Made by a program: the position numbers and the translations under genes. The notes under the pieces were generated by a model. The model was not told the origin of the DNA, ran no database searches, and saw nothing but the letters and a program-made list of their open reading frames with translations. This document shows positions 29,104-36,626 of a stretch of DNA of 36,626 nucleotides, in pieces. How positions within the stretch are numbered: the first letter of the stretch is position 1; each line of letters begins with the position of its first letter. The DNA is from a virus. Location of the stretch: the IMG/VR virus record IMGVR_UViG_3300021964_000008, positions 1 to 36,626 of that record. The stretch is one strand, 5' to 3'.

Positions 29104-29108
29104 TTTTG

Positions 29109-29128
29109 GGGGCTTCGGCCCCTTTTTT
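29109..29128 (+). terminator. Rho-independent terminator with UUCG loop
   Basis: Stem GGGGC / GCCCC (29109-29122) with the very stable TTCG loop, followed by six T. It terminates the rightward operon between converging genes. On the minus strand the hairpin lacks a U-tract, so it would not act as a classical terminator for the late operon. Confidence 0.9.
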
Positions 29129-30758
29129 ATTCTCTGTTGTTTGTTGCAACAGCAGACCCAACCAACATTCCTGCCCCTGCTTGTCTAGCTTCTTCTGCCG
29201 CAATAGCTTCAGAACTAGGATTAACTGCAACTGCGTCCTCTAAAATACTACGCCAAGTTTCTGTCTGCTTTCTGTCGTAATTAGGGTTAGGAGCTGAGGT
29301 TGTGCTCTGTACGCCCCTTGCTGTGCTTCTTGCTCTGTCAAGTGTTCTAACATTTGTTACCATTGGTGGGGTCACAGCAACCAGACGATTCGGAATGACT
29401 CTTTTCATAATGTCTAGTGTTGGTAATTTAGTTTTAGACTGTATGCGTTGAGCTAGTTGTTCATATAAGTTATGCTCATCAGACATTACACCTAACATCC
29501 TACCGTCAGGACGTACATTAACTAACAAGTTAATACCGCCTTCTGTTACCGCAGATCCGGGCCTCGAACCTGTTATCCAAACTCCGTTCTCTGGGCTTGA
29601 TAGACTATCAATAACATGAAAAGGCATACGAGCATTTGTGTTTTTATCTGCGGCTGTTCTCAGCCCGTCTACAAGCTCATCATAAGGAACATTTGTCCTG
29701 TCTCTGAATAGTTTCTTCAAAGGTGCGACATAAGAAGCACTATACAAAACATCATTAAAATGCTGTCCTGTTGTTCCTGAAGGAGCTTTAATAACAAGCC
29801 TTGCATTGTTTCCTTGTTGTGCTGTGTCAGCGAAACCAACATTAGCTCCTGACACATTAGGCTCTGTCCAAACACGACCAAAATGCTGCTCAATGATGTT
29901 TAATTCATTGTCAGTAACATTTATTCTTCTAGTGTTTCCTGTCGTTGGGTTAACACTTCTTGGAAGAAGATCCTTTTCTTTAATAGCTTGTCTATAGTCA
30001 CCTACTTGATAAACTTGGGCTGGTACAAAATCAGAAAGGTTTTCTATTTTTAGTAATGCGTCTGCTACCTCTCCTTCTCTACCAGCTTGCGCTGCAATTC
30101 TCGTCATGTACTGAGCAATAGCAACCCCGTTGTGGATGTTGCCTTCTTCAGCAGCAGCAGCCATTAAGTCTTGCCCACCTCTGGTCATTCCAGCTTCTTT
30201 ATACAAAGCCCTAGATTGAGGTGACGCTAGGTCTCTTACCGTCCTAATTAAATTTTCTGGAGTCCATTTAGCAGTAGCTAGTGCTTGACTTCCACTGTAA
30301 AAACCGGGTATAAAGTTATCTAAACTACTTAATATCATGCCCCTTGCTGCATTGGGGTCAGTAATGGCGTTGATAACCTTGTTACCTGCTTTTATAAGGC
30401 CGCCGCCAATGTAGTTTGCAGGAGTCATGGCTTCGTTTGCTACGAAGTTAAGAACTCCTTGCGCGTCTCCAACACGCTGATACTGAGGCTCCTGTGGTGA
30501 GGTTAAAAGCCCTTGTGGTTCCCCGTACATACGGTCAACACGAAGATCAATAGGTTGCGACCCAAAGTCAGCCTCAATCACTGGATTCAACAGAGGGTCG
30601 TTTTCGAGAGCACGACCAAGAAAAGCACCGCCAAGAGCTAAGTTTCTTTTAATGTCGTCACCTAGATAATTACCAACAAGACCTAAAACGTCTCCAGCAA
30701 GGGAAGACGCCCCGGCCATACCTTCAGTGCTTTCAGGATAAAACAAACTACCGGCCAT
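29127..30758 (-). CDS. Probable virion protein, last gene of the late operon
   Basis: A 543-residue protein starting MAGSLFYPESTEGMAGASSLAGD. The N-terminal 110 residues are Gly/Ala/Leu-rich and partly hydrophobic, as in ejection proteins. The remainder is mixed alpha/beta with segments such as VWITGSRPGSAVTEGGINLL and LPTLDIMKRVIPNRLV, unlike a simple helical core protein, so a domain of its own may be present. Function unknown; ejection cargo is an inference from its place after three internal-protein genes. Confidence 0.65.
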   Translation of the reverse strand: MAGSLFYPESTEGMAGASSLAGDVLGLVGNYLGDDIKRNLALGGAFLGRALENDPLLNPVIEADFGSQPIDLRVDRMYGEPQGLLTSPQEPQYQRVGDAQGVLNFVANEAMTPANYIGGGLIKAGNKVINAITDPNAARGMILSSLDNFIPGFYSGSQALATAKWTPENLIRTVRDLASPQSRALYKEAGMTRGGQDLMAAAAEEGNIHNGVAIAQYMTRIAAQAGREGEVADALLKIENLSDFVPAQVYQVGDYRQAIKEKDLLPRSVNPTTGNTRRINVTDNELNIIEQHFGRVWTEPNVSGANVGFADTAQQGNNARLVIKAPSGTTGQHFNDVLYSASYVAPLKKLFRDRTNVPYDELVDGLRTAADKNTNARMPFHVIDSLSSPENGVWITGSRPGSAVTEGGINLLVNVRPDGRMLGVMSDEHNLYEQLAQRIQSKTKLPTLDIMKRVIPNRLVAVTPPMVTNVRTLDRARSTARGVQSTTSAPNPNYDRKQTETWRSILEDAVAVNPSSEAIAAEEARQAGAGMLVGSAVATNNRE

Positions 30759-30760
30759 AG

Positions 30761-32740
30761 TTATCGTCTCTGTTCTCTTTCTTGAGTCTGCTGTTGTCTG
30801 ATACTCTCAAGTTGAACCCTCTGCAATCTCTCAAGCTCAGCACGAACCTCAGCTTGGTCTTCGTCAGGCAAACTTGTCATCAAATCAAACACTAAGTCAC
30901 CGGCGGCTATCTCCATTGCTGTTGCGTTTCTGAAAGTAGTGTTTTCAAAAGCAAGGAGTTTATTTACATTTCTTGGGTTGTAAGCTATTTTTGCTAAAAA
31001 GATAGGAAGCCCTAAAACCGCACCTGCTCCTGCCACACCAGCCGCTGACGTACTAAGAGCACCAGCAGCAAGAAGCTGACCTGCAGCCTGATATTCCTTT
31101 GATCTAAACATCAGAGAAAAAACATTGCCACCCGGTTTTGCAGAAGCCTCTGCCATCATGTTTAAAAGCTGAGTAAACTGCGGTGCTTTGTCTCCCATGA
31201 TTAGCGCTAGTCTTTTTTTGTTAGCAGGGGTTGACCACTGTGCTGCTAATTTTCTGTAGTTAGAGATGTCAAAGCCTTCTTGTGTTACGTCTGGGAGAAG
31301 TTTTTGCACAAACCCTGTACGAATAGCAGCAAGAGCTTCGTCCCAAGTACCTACTGGAAGTTCTACTCCTTCTTTTTTTGCTAAATCAAATGCTTCTTTT
31401 GCTGACGCAATGAACTGTCTAGCCTGAGAAATATTTCCGGTGGTTGATAAAACATTACCTATTCCTTGGTAGCTTCCTTTGTTTGCTTGAGTAATAAAAC
31501 CTTTATTAATATCAGGAAGAATACCGCTTAAGGCTGTAGAGTACGCCTCATTAATGCCAGAAAAACGCTGTGCTAATGCAGGATCAAGACGGTTTATTTC
31601 TCTACCAATGGCACCACGAATAACATTAGAAAGCTCAGCTAGTTCAGAGGACGCTGTTGGGTTGTAACCGGGATTACCAAACGTACCTACTTCGCTGATT
31701 CTGTTCATTAAAACTTTTTGAAACCTAATTAGGTCAGAGGCTTTTAGTGTAGGTAGTTCTTCAATGCCGCCTAGGGCTTGCTTAAGGATTTGTATTGTTG
31801 CGTCACTATATTCTGTTCCTGTAGGCAAGTTACCTTTGTTAACAAAACGCATAAGAACTTGGTTTAATCCACGAGTGTTTACCGTTCTGTTTCCAAGGTC
31901 TTTCATTAAAGAGTTAGAAGCTGTTTCATAGGCTTGTCCTGCTGCTTGACGACCAGCATCAATAATACCATGAATAGCCATACCTACAGCTTCTGGGTCT
32001 GAACCTAACTCACTAACAGGAAGATCATCAAGCAAACGAGTTACTTCTTGAGAAATAACTTCATTTGCTCTTTGTGCGTTTCTTTCACCAATTGCACTAG
32101 AAAAGAAACCAAGATCAGCAATACGCTGAGTAATTGTTTGTGTTCCTCTTGCTCCTGCTTGGTACGGAGTTAAAGTGGCACCCCCTTGGTTTAACAACCC
32201 CTGAGTCATTCGCAAAGACTCTTCGCTTCCTGCTGTCAGAGGCTCTTCTAGTCCTTCAAAAAGCTGCCTTGTTTCTTCAGGAGTAAAACCAGCTGCTCGA
32301 CGAGATTTAATGAAGTTACCAATAGATTCAAACGCCTGTGCGCCCACCAAGTCTATACCAAAAGAAATACCACCTTCTTTTACTGCGTTCCAGTAGTCTA
32401 AGTCTTTTCCGTCCAGAGCGTCTTCAATAAGCTCACCCGCAGCAGTAAATAAGCCGCTTCCTGTAGCAGATCCAACTTTAATACCCGCAGGACCGCCTCT
32501 TGCGCCGATTACACCACCAATAACAGAACCCACCGTTCCTGTGGCAATGTCAATATTGTCTCTCCACCAAGAGTTTGCGCTTTGGTCTGCACCAACAAAG
32601 TCTTCTGGTGCAAATTCCCCCCTACGCACAAGCTCCTCACGTATTTGTGGCAGGGTCATTTCTCCTGCTCCACGAAGAGCAACCCTTTCTCCTGTACGAG
32701 GGATGATAACTTCAACAGTTTCTTGATTATTCTCAGGCAT
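30761..32740 (-). CDS. Internal virion / DNA ejection protein with membrane segments
   Basis: A 659-residue protein. The N-terminal region (residues 1-50) has an IPRTGERVAL beta start. A glycine-zipper segment (about 67-100: GTVGSVIGGVIGARGGPAG) and a C-terminal hydrophobic run (about 560-590: AAGALSTSAAGVAGAGAVLG) look membrane-active; the middle is long helical repeats. Such proteins leave the capsid at infection and form a trans-envelope channel for DNA (T7 gp15/gp16 analogue). It ends in a Gln/Arg/Glu-rich helix. Confidence 0.75.
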   Translation of the reverse strand: MPENNQETVEVIIPRTGERVALRGAGEMTLPQIREELVRRGEFAPEDFVGADQSANSWWRDNIDIATGTVGSVIGGVIGARGGPAGIKVGSATGSGLFTAAGELIEDALDGKDLDYWNAVKEGGISFGIDLVGAQAFESIGNFIKSRRAAGFTPEETRQLFEGLEEPLTAGSEESLRMTQGLLNQGGATLTPYQAGARGTQTITQRIADLGFFSSAIGERNAQRANEVISQEVTRLLDDLPVSELGSDPEAVGMAIHGIIDAGRQAAGQAYETASNSLMKDLGNRTVNTRGLNQVLMRFVNKGNLPTGTEYSDATIQILKQALGGIEELPTLKASDLIRFQKVLMNRISEVGTFGNPGYNPTASSELAELSNVIRGAIGREINRLDPALAQRFSGINEAYSTALSGILPDINKGFITQANKGSYQGIGNVLSTTGNISQARQFIASAKEAFDLAKKEGVELPVGTWDEALAAIRTGFVQKLLPDVTQEGFDISNYRKLAAQWSTPANKKRLALIMGDKAPQFTQLLNMMAEASAKPGGNVFSLMFRSKEYQAAGQLLAAGALSTSAAGVAGAGAVLGLPIFLAKIAYNPRNVNKLLAFENTTFRNATAMEIAAGDLVFDLMTSLPDEDQAEVRAELERLQRVQLESIRQQQTQEREQRR

Positions 32741-32755
32741 TGTTGGTTCCTTCGT

Positions 32756-33985
32756 TTATTTTACTCTAAGATCAATTTCTCGCGGCGTTTCTGTTGCCCC
32801 TCTTCCTTCGACATAACCAAAAAGAGCATTAGAATAATTAATGTAGGCTGCTCTTTGTCTTAGAAAATCCCCATCAAATTTTGATGCCGGGTTATCGACT
32901 AACCACTGCTCTAACTGAAGTTTTTTATCTATCATACTAAGTGCATTAGTAACTATGGTTTCGTTAATTTGAAGTGGGTTTTCTAAAGAAGCTAGTGTTT
33001 TGGCAAAAGCCTGTCTTTCCCCGTCTGAAAGTTGAGCACCAAAAGCCTCCCTTAAACCGTTTGTTATTTGCTGATTGATTGCTATTTGTAATTCTCTATA
33101 ATCGTTGTACTGCTCAAAACCTGTACCTGCAAGCATGTCTTTTATAGGTCCTTCAAAAGTGCCTGTTTCTCCTCCTGCTGTTTTAATGCTAGTTAAAAGG
33201 TTTCTCATTTGCGTAAGTCTTGGCAACTGTTTTCTTGCTTCAGACGCATCAGCATAAACTTCTTCTCGTTGGCCTCCCCACGCTTCTATGTCTTGTCGTT
33301 CCGCCTCTACTGCGGTAATACCACCAGAAGTTAGGCCGGGAGTGTCTGCACCACGGCTAACAAGCTGAAGTTTTCCTTTAGCTGGAGTCTGAGGACCAGC
33401 AGGGTCTACTGGAGCGTAAGAAACACCGAAAGTTGCTCCTGACGTTGGGGTTGCGGCATAAAACTGATTGCCGTCTACGTCTTCCCAAATATCAGCCCTT
33501 GGGAAAGAAGGAGAAGTAGCGCCTCTTGTTGAAGCAAAGGCATCTCCAGACGTTTCTCCAGTAAGGTACTTAACAAGAGCTTCTTCTGGCATAGACTCAG
33601 CAGCAATAGACAATGCTGTTTGTCCTCTGCTACGGGCAAGCTCAGAAACCTGCCTAGCAAGACGCTTACGGTTTACTTCTTTTTCTATCTCTTGTTGTCC
33701 TGTCTCCAGAGTTTGCATACCTGTACTTAAGCGTTGTCGCGCTTGTTCTGCGTACTTAGTAGCGTTTGCAACGTCACCCTTGGCTTGGTAGAAAGCCGCA
33801 AGTTGGCGAAGACCCTGTACAGTATTAGGGTCAATACTAGCCAAGAGTTGTCGCTCTCGTTCTGCTTGTTGTTGCGCCCTCATCTGCCTAGGGATTTGAC
33901 CAACATTCTGAGCAGCGGTGAACAACCCACGACCGTAAGTCGGACTTGTAAGCGCCCTAATTAAACTTTCACTGTATCGTGCCAT
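32756..33985 (-). CDS. Internal virion protein, helical
   Basis: A 409-residue protein. Its N-terminus (SLIRALTSPTYGRGLFTAAQ) is followed by a Gln/Ala/Arg-rich coiled coil with tetratricopeptide-like repeats (residues 35-120: LRQLAAFYQAKGDVANATKY), a Gly/Pro-rich linker (150-225) and a second helical region. This fits a T7 gp14/gp15-type core protein, in the run of ejection genes after the nozzle. Assignment is by context and composition. Confidence 0.7.
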   Translation of the reverse strand: MARYSESLIRALTSPTYGRGLFTAAQNVGQIPRQMRAQQQAERERQLLASIDPNTVQGLRQLAAFYQAKGDVANATKYAEQARQRLSTGMQTLETGQQEIEKEVNRKRLARQVSELARSRGQTALSIAAESMPEEALVKYLTGETSGDAFASTRGATSPSFPRADIWEDVDGNQFYAATPTSGATFGVSYAPVDPAGPQTPAKGKLQLVSRGADTPGLTSGGITAVEAERQDIEAWGGQREEVYADASEARKQLPRLTQMRNLLTSIKTAGGETGTFEGPIKDMLAGTGFEQYNDYRELQIAINQQITNGLREAFGAQLSDGERQAFAKTLASLENPLQINETIVTNALSMIDKKLQLEQWLVDNPASKFDGDFLRQRAAYINYSNALFGYVEGRGATETPREIDLRVK

Positions 33986-33996
33986 TGTTGTTCTCC

Positions 33997-35055
33997 TTAA
34001 GGACTGGCAGTGCTGCTAGTTGAACCGGGAACTGTTACTCCGAGAGTAGACAGAAGATTTGTTATGTCTCCAATTACACTACTTCCTCCCGTGTTCCCTA
34101 ACAAAGAAGACAGTAGGCCTGAACCAGCTTCTCCCATCAAGTTAGCGCGTCCCAGAGCAGAAGCCAAGTAAGCGTCAATTCCAGACATAGTAGCTTCACC
34201 GAACAAATTAGCACCATACAGGTCTGCTTGTTGCTTCGCAGCCGCCGAAGTAAGTCCGGGAGCAAGAGCGTTAATAAGCTGCTGCTGTGGCAAGTACCCA
34301 AGTCCAAAGAACTGGCTTCCAAGACCAGCTTGTTGTGCTTGTTCTGCTTGCGCCTGTTGTACAGCTTGGAAGTAAGCGTTGTTCATGGCTTCTTGTTGTG
34401 CTTTGTTCATCTGGAATGTTTCAGGAGCCATACCACCAAACATATTACTGCTTACGCCTAAGCGACCTTGGGCCGCCAGACGTTCTTCATTCATAAGCTG
34501 CTGACGCTGCATCTCAGGCTGCATTGCTGTTAACATATTGCCGTAGATGTTCTGAGTGCGTTGAGCAGGATCTACCATAGCCTGATTAAAGAAGTTTTGT
34601 GCTCCTCCAAACAGGAGTTGGGTCATGGCTGACTCTTCTGGAGACACGCTCATGGTTGTCTGGAGACCGTCAGGCCCCAGAGAGACACCGTACTGACCGC
34701 CAGTAGCGGACGTAATGGTATAGGGTTTAAAAGCCGTTTGCTCTAGCTGTGTGTTCGCTAAGTCAGTAGCATAACCACGAGCGCTTGTTCCTATGTCTCC
34801 CAAGTCTCCGTAGGCTGTGCCTAGCAAACCTAGGGCAGCCGCACCCGTTGCTATGTCACCGTAGTTTGTAAAAAAGTCTTTGATTCCACCAAAGAGCGAG
34901 TCCAGCGGGTTTGTTGCTGGCGGAGAAGCCGACATAGGAGTAGCTGGAGCAGCTGGTTTAGTCGCGGCAGTAGCACCTGTAACCATATTAAATGACGGAG
35001 GAGCTGATTGAGTCGCAGCTGGCATAATTAACTGTTGCTGGTAAGGATTTATCAT
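33997..35055 (-). CDS. Internal virion protein, Ala/Gln-rich
   Basis: A 352-residue protein starting MINPYQQQLIMPAATQSAPP. It has a Pro/Ala-rich N-terminus, a hydrophobic helix around 68-85 (IATGAAALGLLGTAYG), a Gln/Ala-rich helical middle (YFQAVQQAQAEQAQQAG) and a Ser/Gly-rich end. It resembles small core proteins such as T7 gp14, which enter the outer membrane early in ejection. Its ATG overlaps the nozzle stop by four bases (ATGA). Confidence 0.72.
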   Translation of the reverse strand: MINPYQQQLIMPAATQSAPPSFNMVTGATAATKPAAPATPMSASPPATNPLDSLFGGIKDFFTNYGDIATGAAALGLLGTAYGDLGDIGTSARGYATDLANTQLEQTAFKPYTITSATGGQYGVSLGPDGLQTTMSVSPEESAMTQLLFGGAQNFFNQAMVDPAQRTQNIYGNMLTAMQPEMQRQQLMNEERLAAQGRLGVSSNMFGGMAPETFQMNKAQQEAMNNAYFQAVQQAQAEQAQQAGLGSQFFGLGYLPQQQLINALAPGLTSAAAKQQADLYGANLFGEATMSGIDAYLASALGRANLMGEAGSGLLSSLLGNTGGSSVIGDITNLLSTLGVTVPGSTSSTASP

Positions 35056-36575
35056 AGTATCTTTCCTAGTAGTGCTAAAACATTAATTTCTTGTACAGAA
35101 AACTCAGTCCCGTCGATGTCAGCTTCAAGGCCAATAGTGACAACATTACCAAAGCCAGTAGTGTTACTGTTAATCCTGTTAGTAAGTATTCCAGAACTGT
35201 ATTCATCGACGTTATACTCAGCCACCCCAAAGTAAGCAGGGCTTTGGCTTCCTGATATTGTTATCTCTTGCGTCTTATACGCGCCTGAAAAATCATAAGC
35301 CCACTTCAAAAACATCTGTGCGTTGTTACCACCAACAACAGTTGGCTTAATCTTCTTTAGCATCTTAGTTCTTGACGCATCACCAAATGTTAAACTAGGA
35401 CTGTAATACTTGAAGCGATAAGTTTCGCCGTTGTCCTGATATCCTGTGTACGTGCTGATACCGTCAACTGTTCCAATGTACAACGTACCGTCTTCTGCTC
35501 GTTCATAAGACTTAAACGTAGACGCTGGCCATCGAGTAACACGATAAGAACCATTCTCTACTGTGCCTCTAACATCAAAGCAGTACGTTGTTGTTTGCCC
35601 TGTAAACGTCAACAAGTAAAAGTTATTCTCTGGGCTATAGACTGAACGAAACGAAACAGTCTCTGTGTCAATCAAGTTAATAATGTCTCTGCTAATACTA
35701 GCACTCAGGTTCTGAATAGGCATTGACTTTTGTTGTAATGTACGAGAAAACGCACGTAGACCTGAGTGTGACAGGAACAATACATCAGTACCTGTGTACT
35801 GAACAGTGTCTCTGTCAACACAGCCTACGCCCGATACAGTATCTACTAATGCCATCGTAGCTGGTGACTCAGCACCACCATAAACAACAATGCTATGCTG
35901 TCCAAAGATAATTAAGTATCCGTTGTGCGCCGCTAAAGCTACAATCTCATCATAACCATCAGGCCATACTTTTGAAAGATCAATAGAGCCTGACGTACCA
36001 CCTGAGAAGTCATGACCAATTAACAAGTCAGACCAGTAAACAGTAGACTTATCCGTACCAAAGTCAGCTACCCAAAGACGACCATAAGCCGCCAGAACTT
36101 CATGTCCGTGTACGTTAGCAGTGCCAGCAGCGCCACTAATGGAACTAAGGGTTTCAACAGCGCCTGAGCTAGTGCTGTACACAAGTGGCTCATAGCTTCT
36201 TTGAAAGAAGTAGATTTTGTCATTAAAGTTTACCGCCTTCCAGTTGTTAGCTGTAATTGAGTAAGCAACAGGAGTCTCGTCAACAAGCGTTGTAGTCCCT
36301 GACAGTATCTTGTTGTTACCAGCAGAGAATACTTTTGTGTTACCTGCTTCGTCACGGAACTCTTTAATCAACGTAATAGCAGCAGAACCAAGCTCAGTCT
36401 TGTCTGTTGTAATAACACTATGGCCCTTGCGAGCAGCAATTCGACCGCGCTTGTCAATGACAGCGTTGTCTGCAACGTCAGCAAAGGCTGTGTCCTGCTG
36501 TAACGGCGAGTCTTCGGTATTAATACCTTTGAATGCCGGAGCAGCTAGGTTAATACTTTGAAGTTGTTGTGCCAT
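35052..36575 (-). CDS. Tail nozzle / tail tubular protein B-like
   Basis: A 507-residue protein from the ATG at 36575 (MAQQLQSINLAAPAFKGINT); an upstream in-frame ATG at the window edge is inside the adaptor gene and not used. Residues 20-60 have VADNAVIDKRGRIAARKGHS, the marker of podovirus nozzle proteins, followed by many repeated beta blades (YSTSSGAVETLSS, GYLIIFGQHSIVVYGGA, NNFYLLTFTGQTTTY). It should form the hexameric DNA-delivery nozzle beneath the adaptor. Its start is split across the contig ends. Confidence 0.85.
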   Translation of the reverse strand: MAQQLQSINLAAPAFKGINTEDSPLQQDTAFADVADNAVIDKRGRIAARKGHSVITTDKTELGSAAITLIKEFRDEAGNTKVFSAGNNKILSGTTTLVDETPVAYSITANNWKAVNFNDKIYFFQRSYEPLVYSTSSGAVETLSSISGAAGTANVHGHEVLAAYGRLWVADFGTDKSTVYWSDLLIGHDFSGGTSGSIDLSKVWPDGYDEIVALAAHNGYLIIFGQHSIVVYGGAESPATMALVDTVSGVGCVDRDTVQYTGTDVLFLSHSGLRAFSRTLQQKSMPIQNLSASISRDIINLIDTETVSFRSVYSPENNFYLLTFTGQTTTYCFDVRGTVENGSYRVTRWPASTFKSYERAEDGTLYIGTVDGISTYTGYQDNGETYRFKYYSPSLTFGDASRTKMLKKIKPTVVGGNNAQMFLKWAYDFSGAYKTQEITISGSQSPAYFGVAEYNVDEYSSGILTNRINSNTTGFGNVVTIGLEADIDGTEFSVQEINVLALLGKIL

Positions 36576-36626
36576 ATTATGAGTACCACACCATTTCTTC
36601 TGGATGTTTAGCAGCGTCAAGTGCAA
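36500..36626. repeat. Terminal direct repeat, right copy
   Basis: Exact second copy of bases 1-127. The nozzle coding region begins inside it (ATG complement at 36573-36575), and it also contains the last codons of the adaptor gene. Because it is internal to coding sequence and does not flank the genome as in T7, I read it as the overlap of a circular contig. Confidence 0.97.

Noticed and set aside
1-36626. tRNA genes, CRISPR arrays, integrase or insertion sequences
   Set aside because: No cloverleaf-like T-loop segments in gaps, no spaced repeats of CRISPR type, and no recombinase motifs were seen.

Overview
The window is a complete, circularly closed genome of a lytic podovirus-like tailed phage (Caudoviricetes) with about 36,499 unique bases. 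Bases 1-127 are repeated exactly at 36500-36626, so the ends join in the middle of the tail-nozzle gene. Hallmarks are a large terminase subunit, a T7-type portal, scaffold and major capsid genes, a tail adaptor plus nozzle pair, large internal virion (ejection) proteins, and a T7-like replication set: ssDNA-binding protein, fused primase-helicase, family A DNA polymerase, endonuclease VII, a PD-(D/E)XK nuclease and a T7 endonuclease I homologue. A B12-dependent (class II) ribonucleotide reductase suggests a bacterial host that makes or imports cobalamin. A marine host and kinship to cobavirus-like podoviruses are inferences. I see no integrase, lysogeny repressor, phage RNA polymerase, tRNA, DNA ligase, thymidylate synthase or CRISPR array.

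Layout: two divergent transcription units leave a roughly 480-base control region (16839-17316). Leftward (minus strand): TerS, M15 endolysin, a small structural protein, TerL, portal, a cluster of small basic proteins, scaffold, capsid, a long tail-fibre region (9.4-2.7 kb), XhlA-like and 3TM-holin-like lysis proteins, adaptor, then across the circle junction to nozzle and four internal virion proteins, ending at 29127. Rightward (plus strand): a small early protein, an ArdC-like antirestriction protein, small accessory proteins including three overlapping one-helix membrane miniproteins, then replication, nuclease and nucleotide genes ending with the reductase at 29015. The two units converge on a UUCG-loop terminator at 29109-29128.

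With no phage RNA polymerase, the phage should rely on host sigma70 holoenzyme. Several near-consensus promoters fit this: minus strand at 16829-16857 (late operon) and 11824-11852 (capsid cassette); plus strand at 20377-20404, 20913-20941 and 26400-26428. Three of the five carry an ATACTAT element at -10 and four have an extended -10 TG. The 20377 promoter is followed by a palindrome and direct-repeat array that looks like an operator or leader RNA structure. Late genes are packed with one- or four-base stop/start overlaps, implying strong translational coupling.

Points most worth a second look: the membrane miniprotein trio, the repeat array at 20408-20489, an out-of-frame gene overlapping the end of portal, a duplicated tail-fibre gene junction, and the capsid cassette bracketed by its own promoter and terminator.
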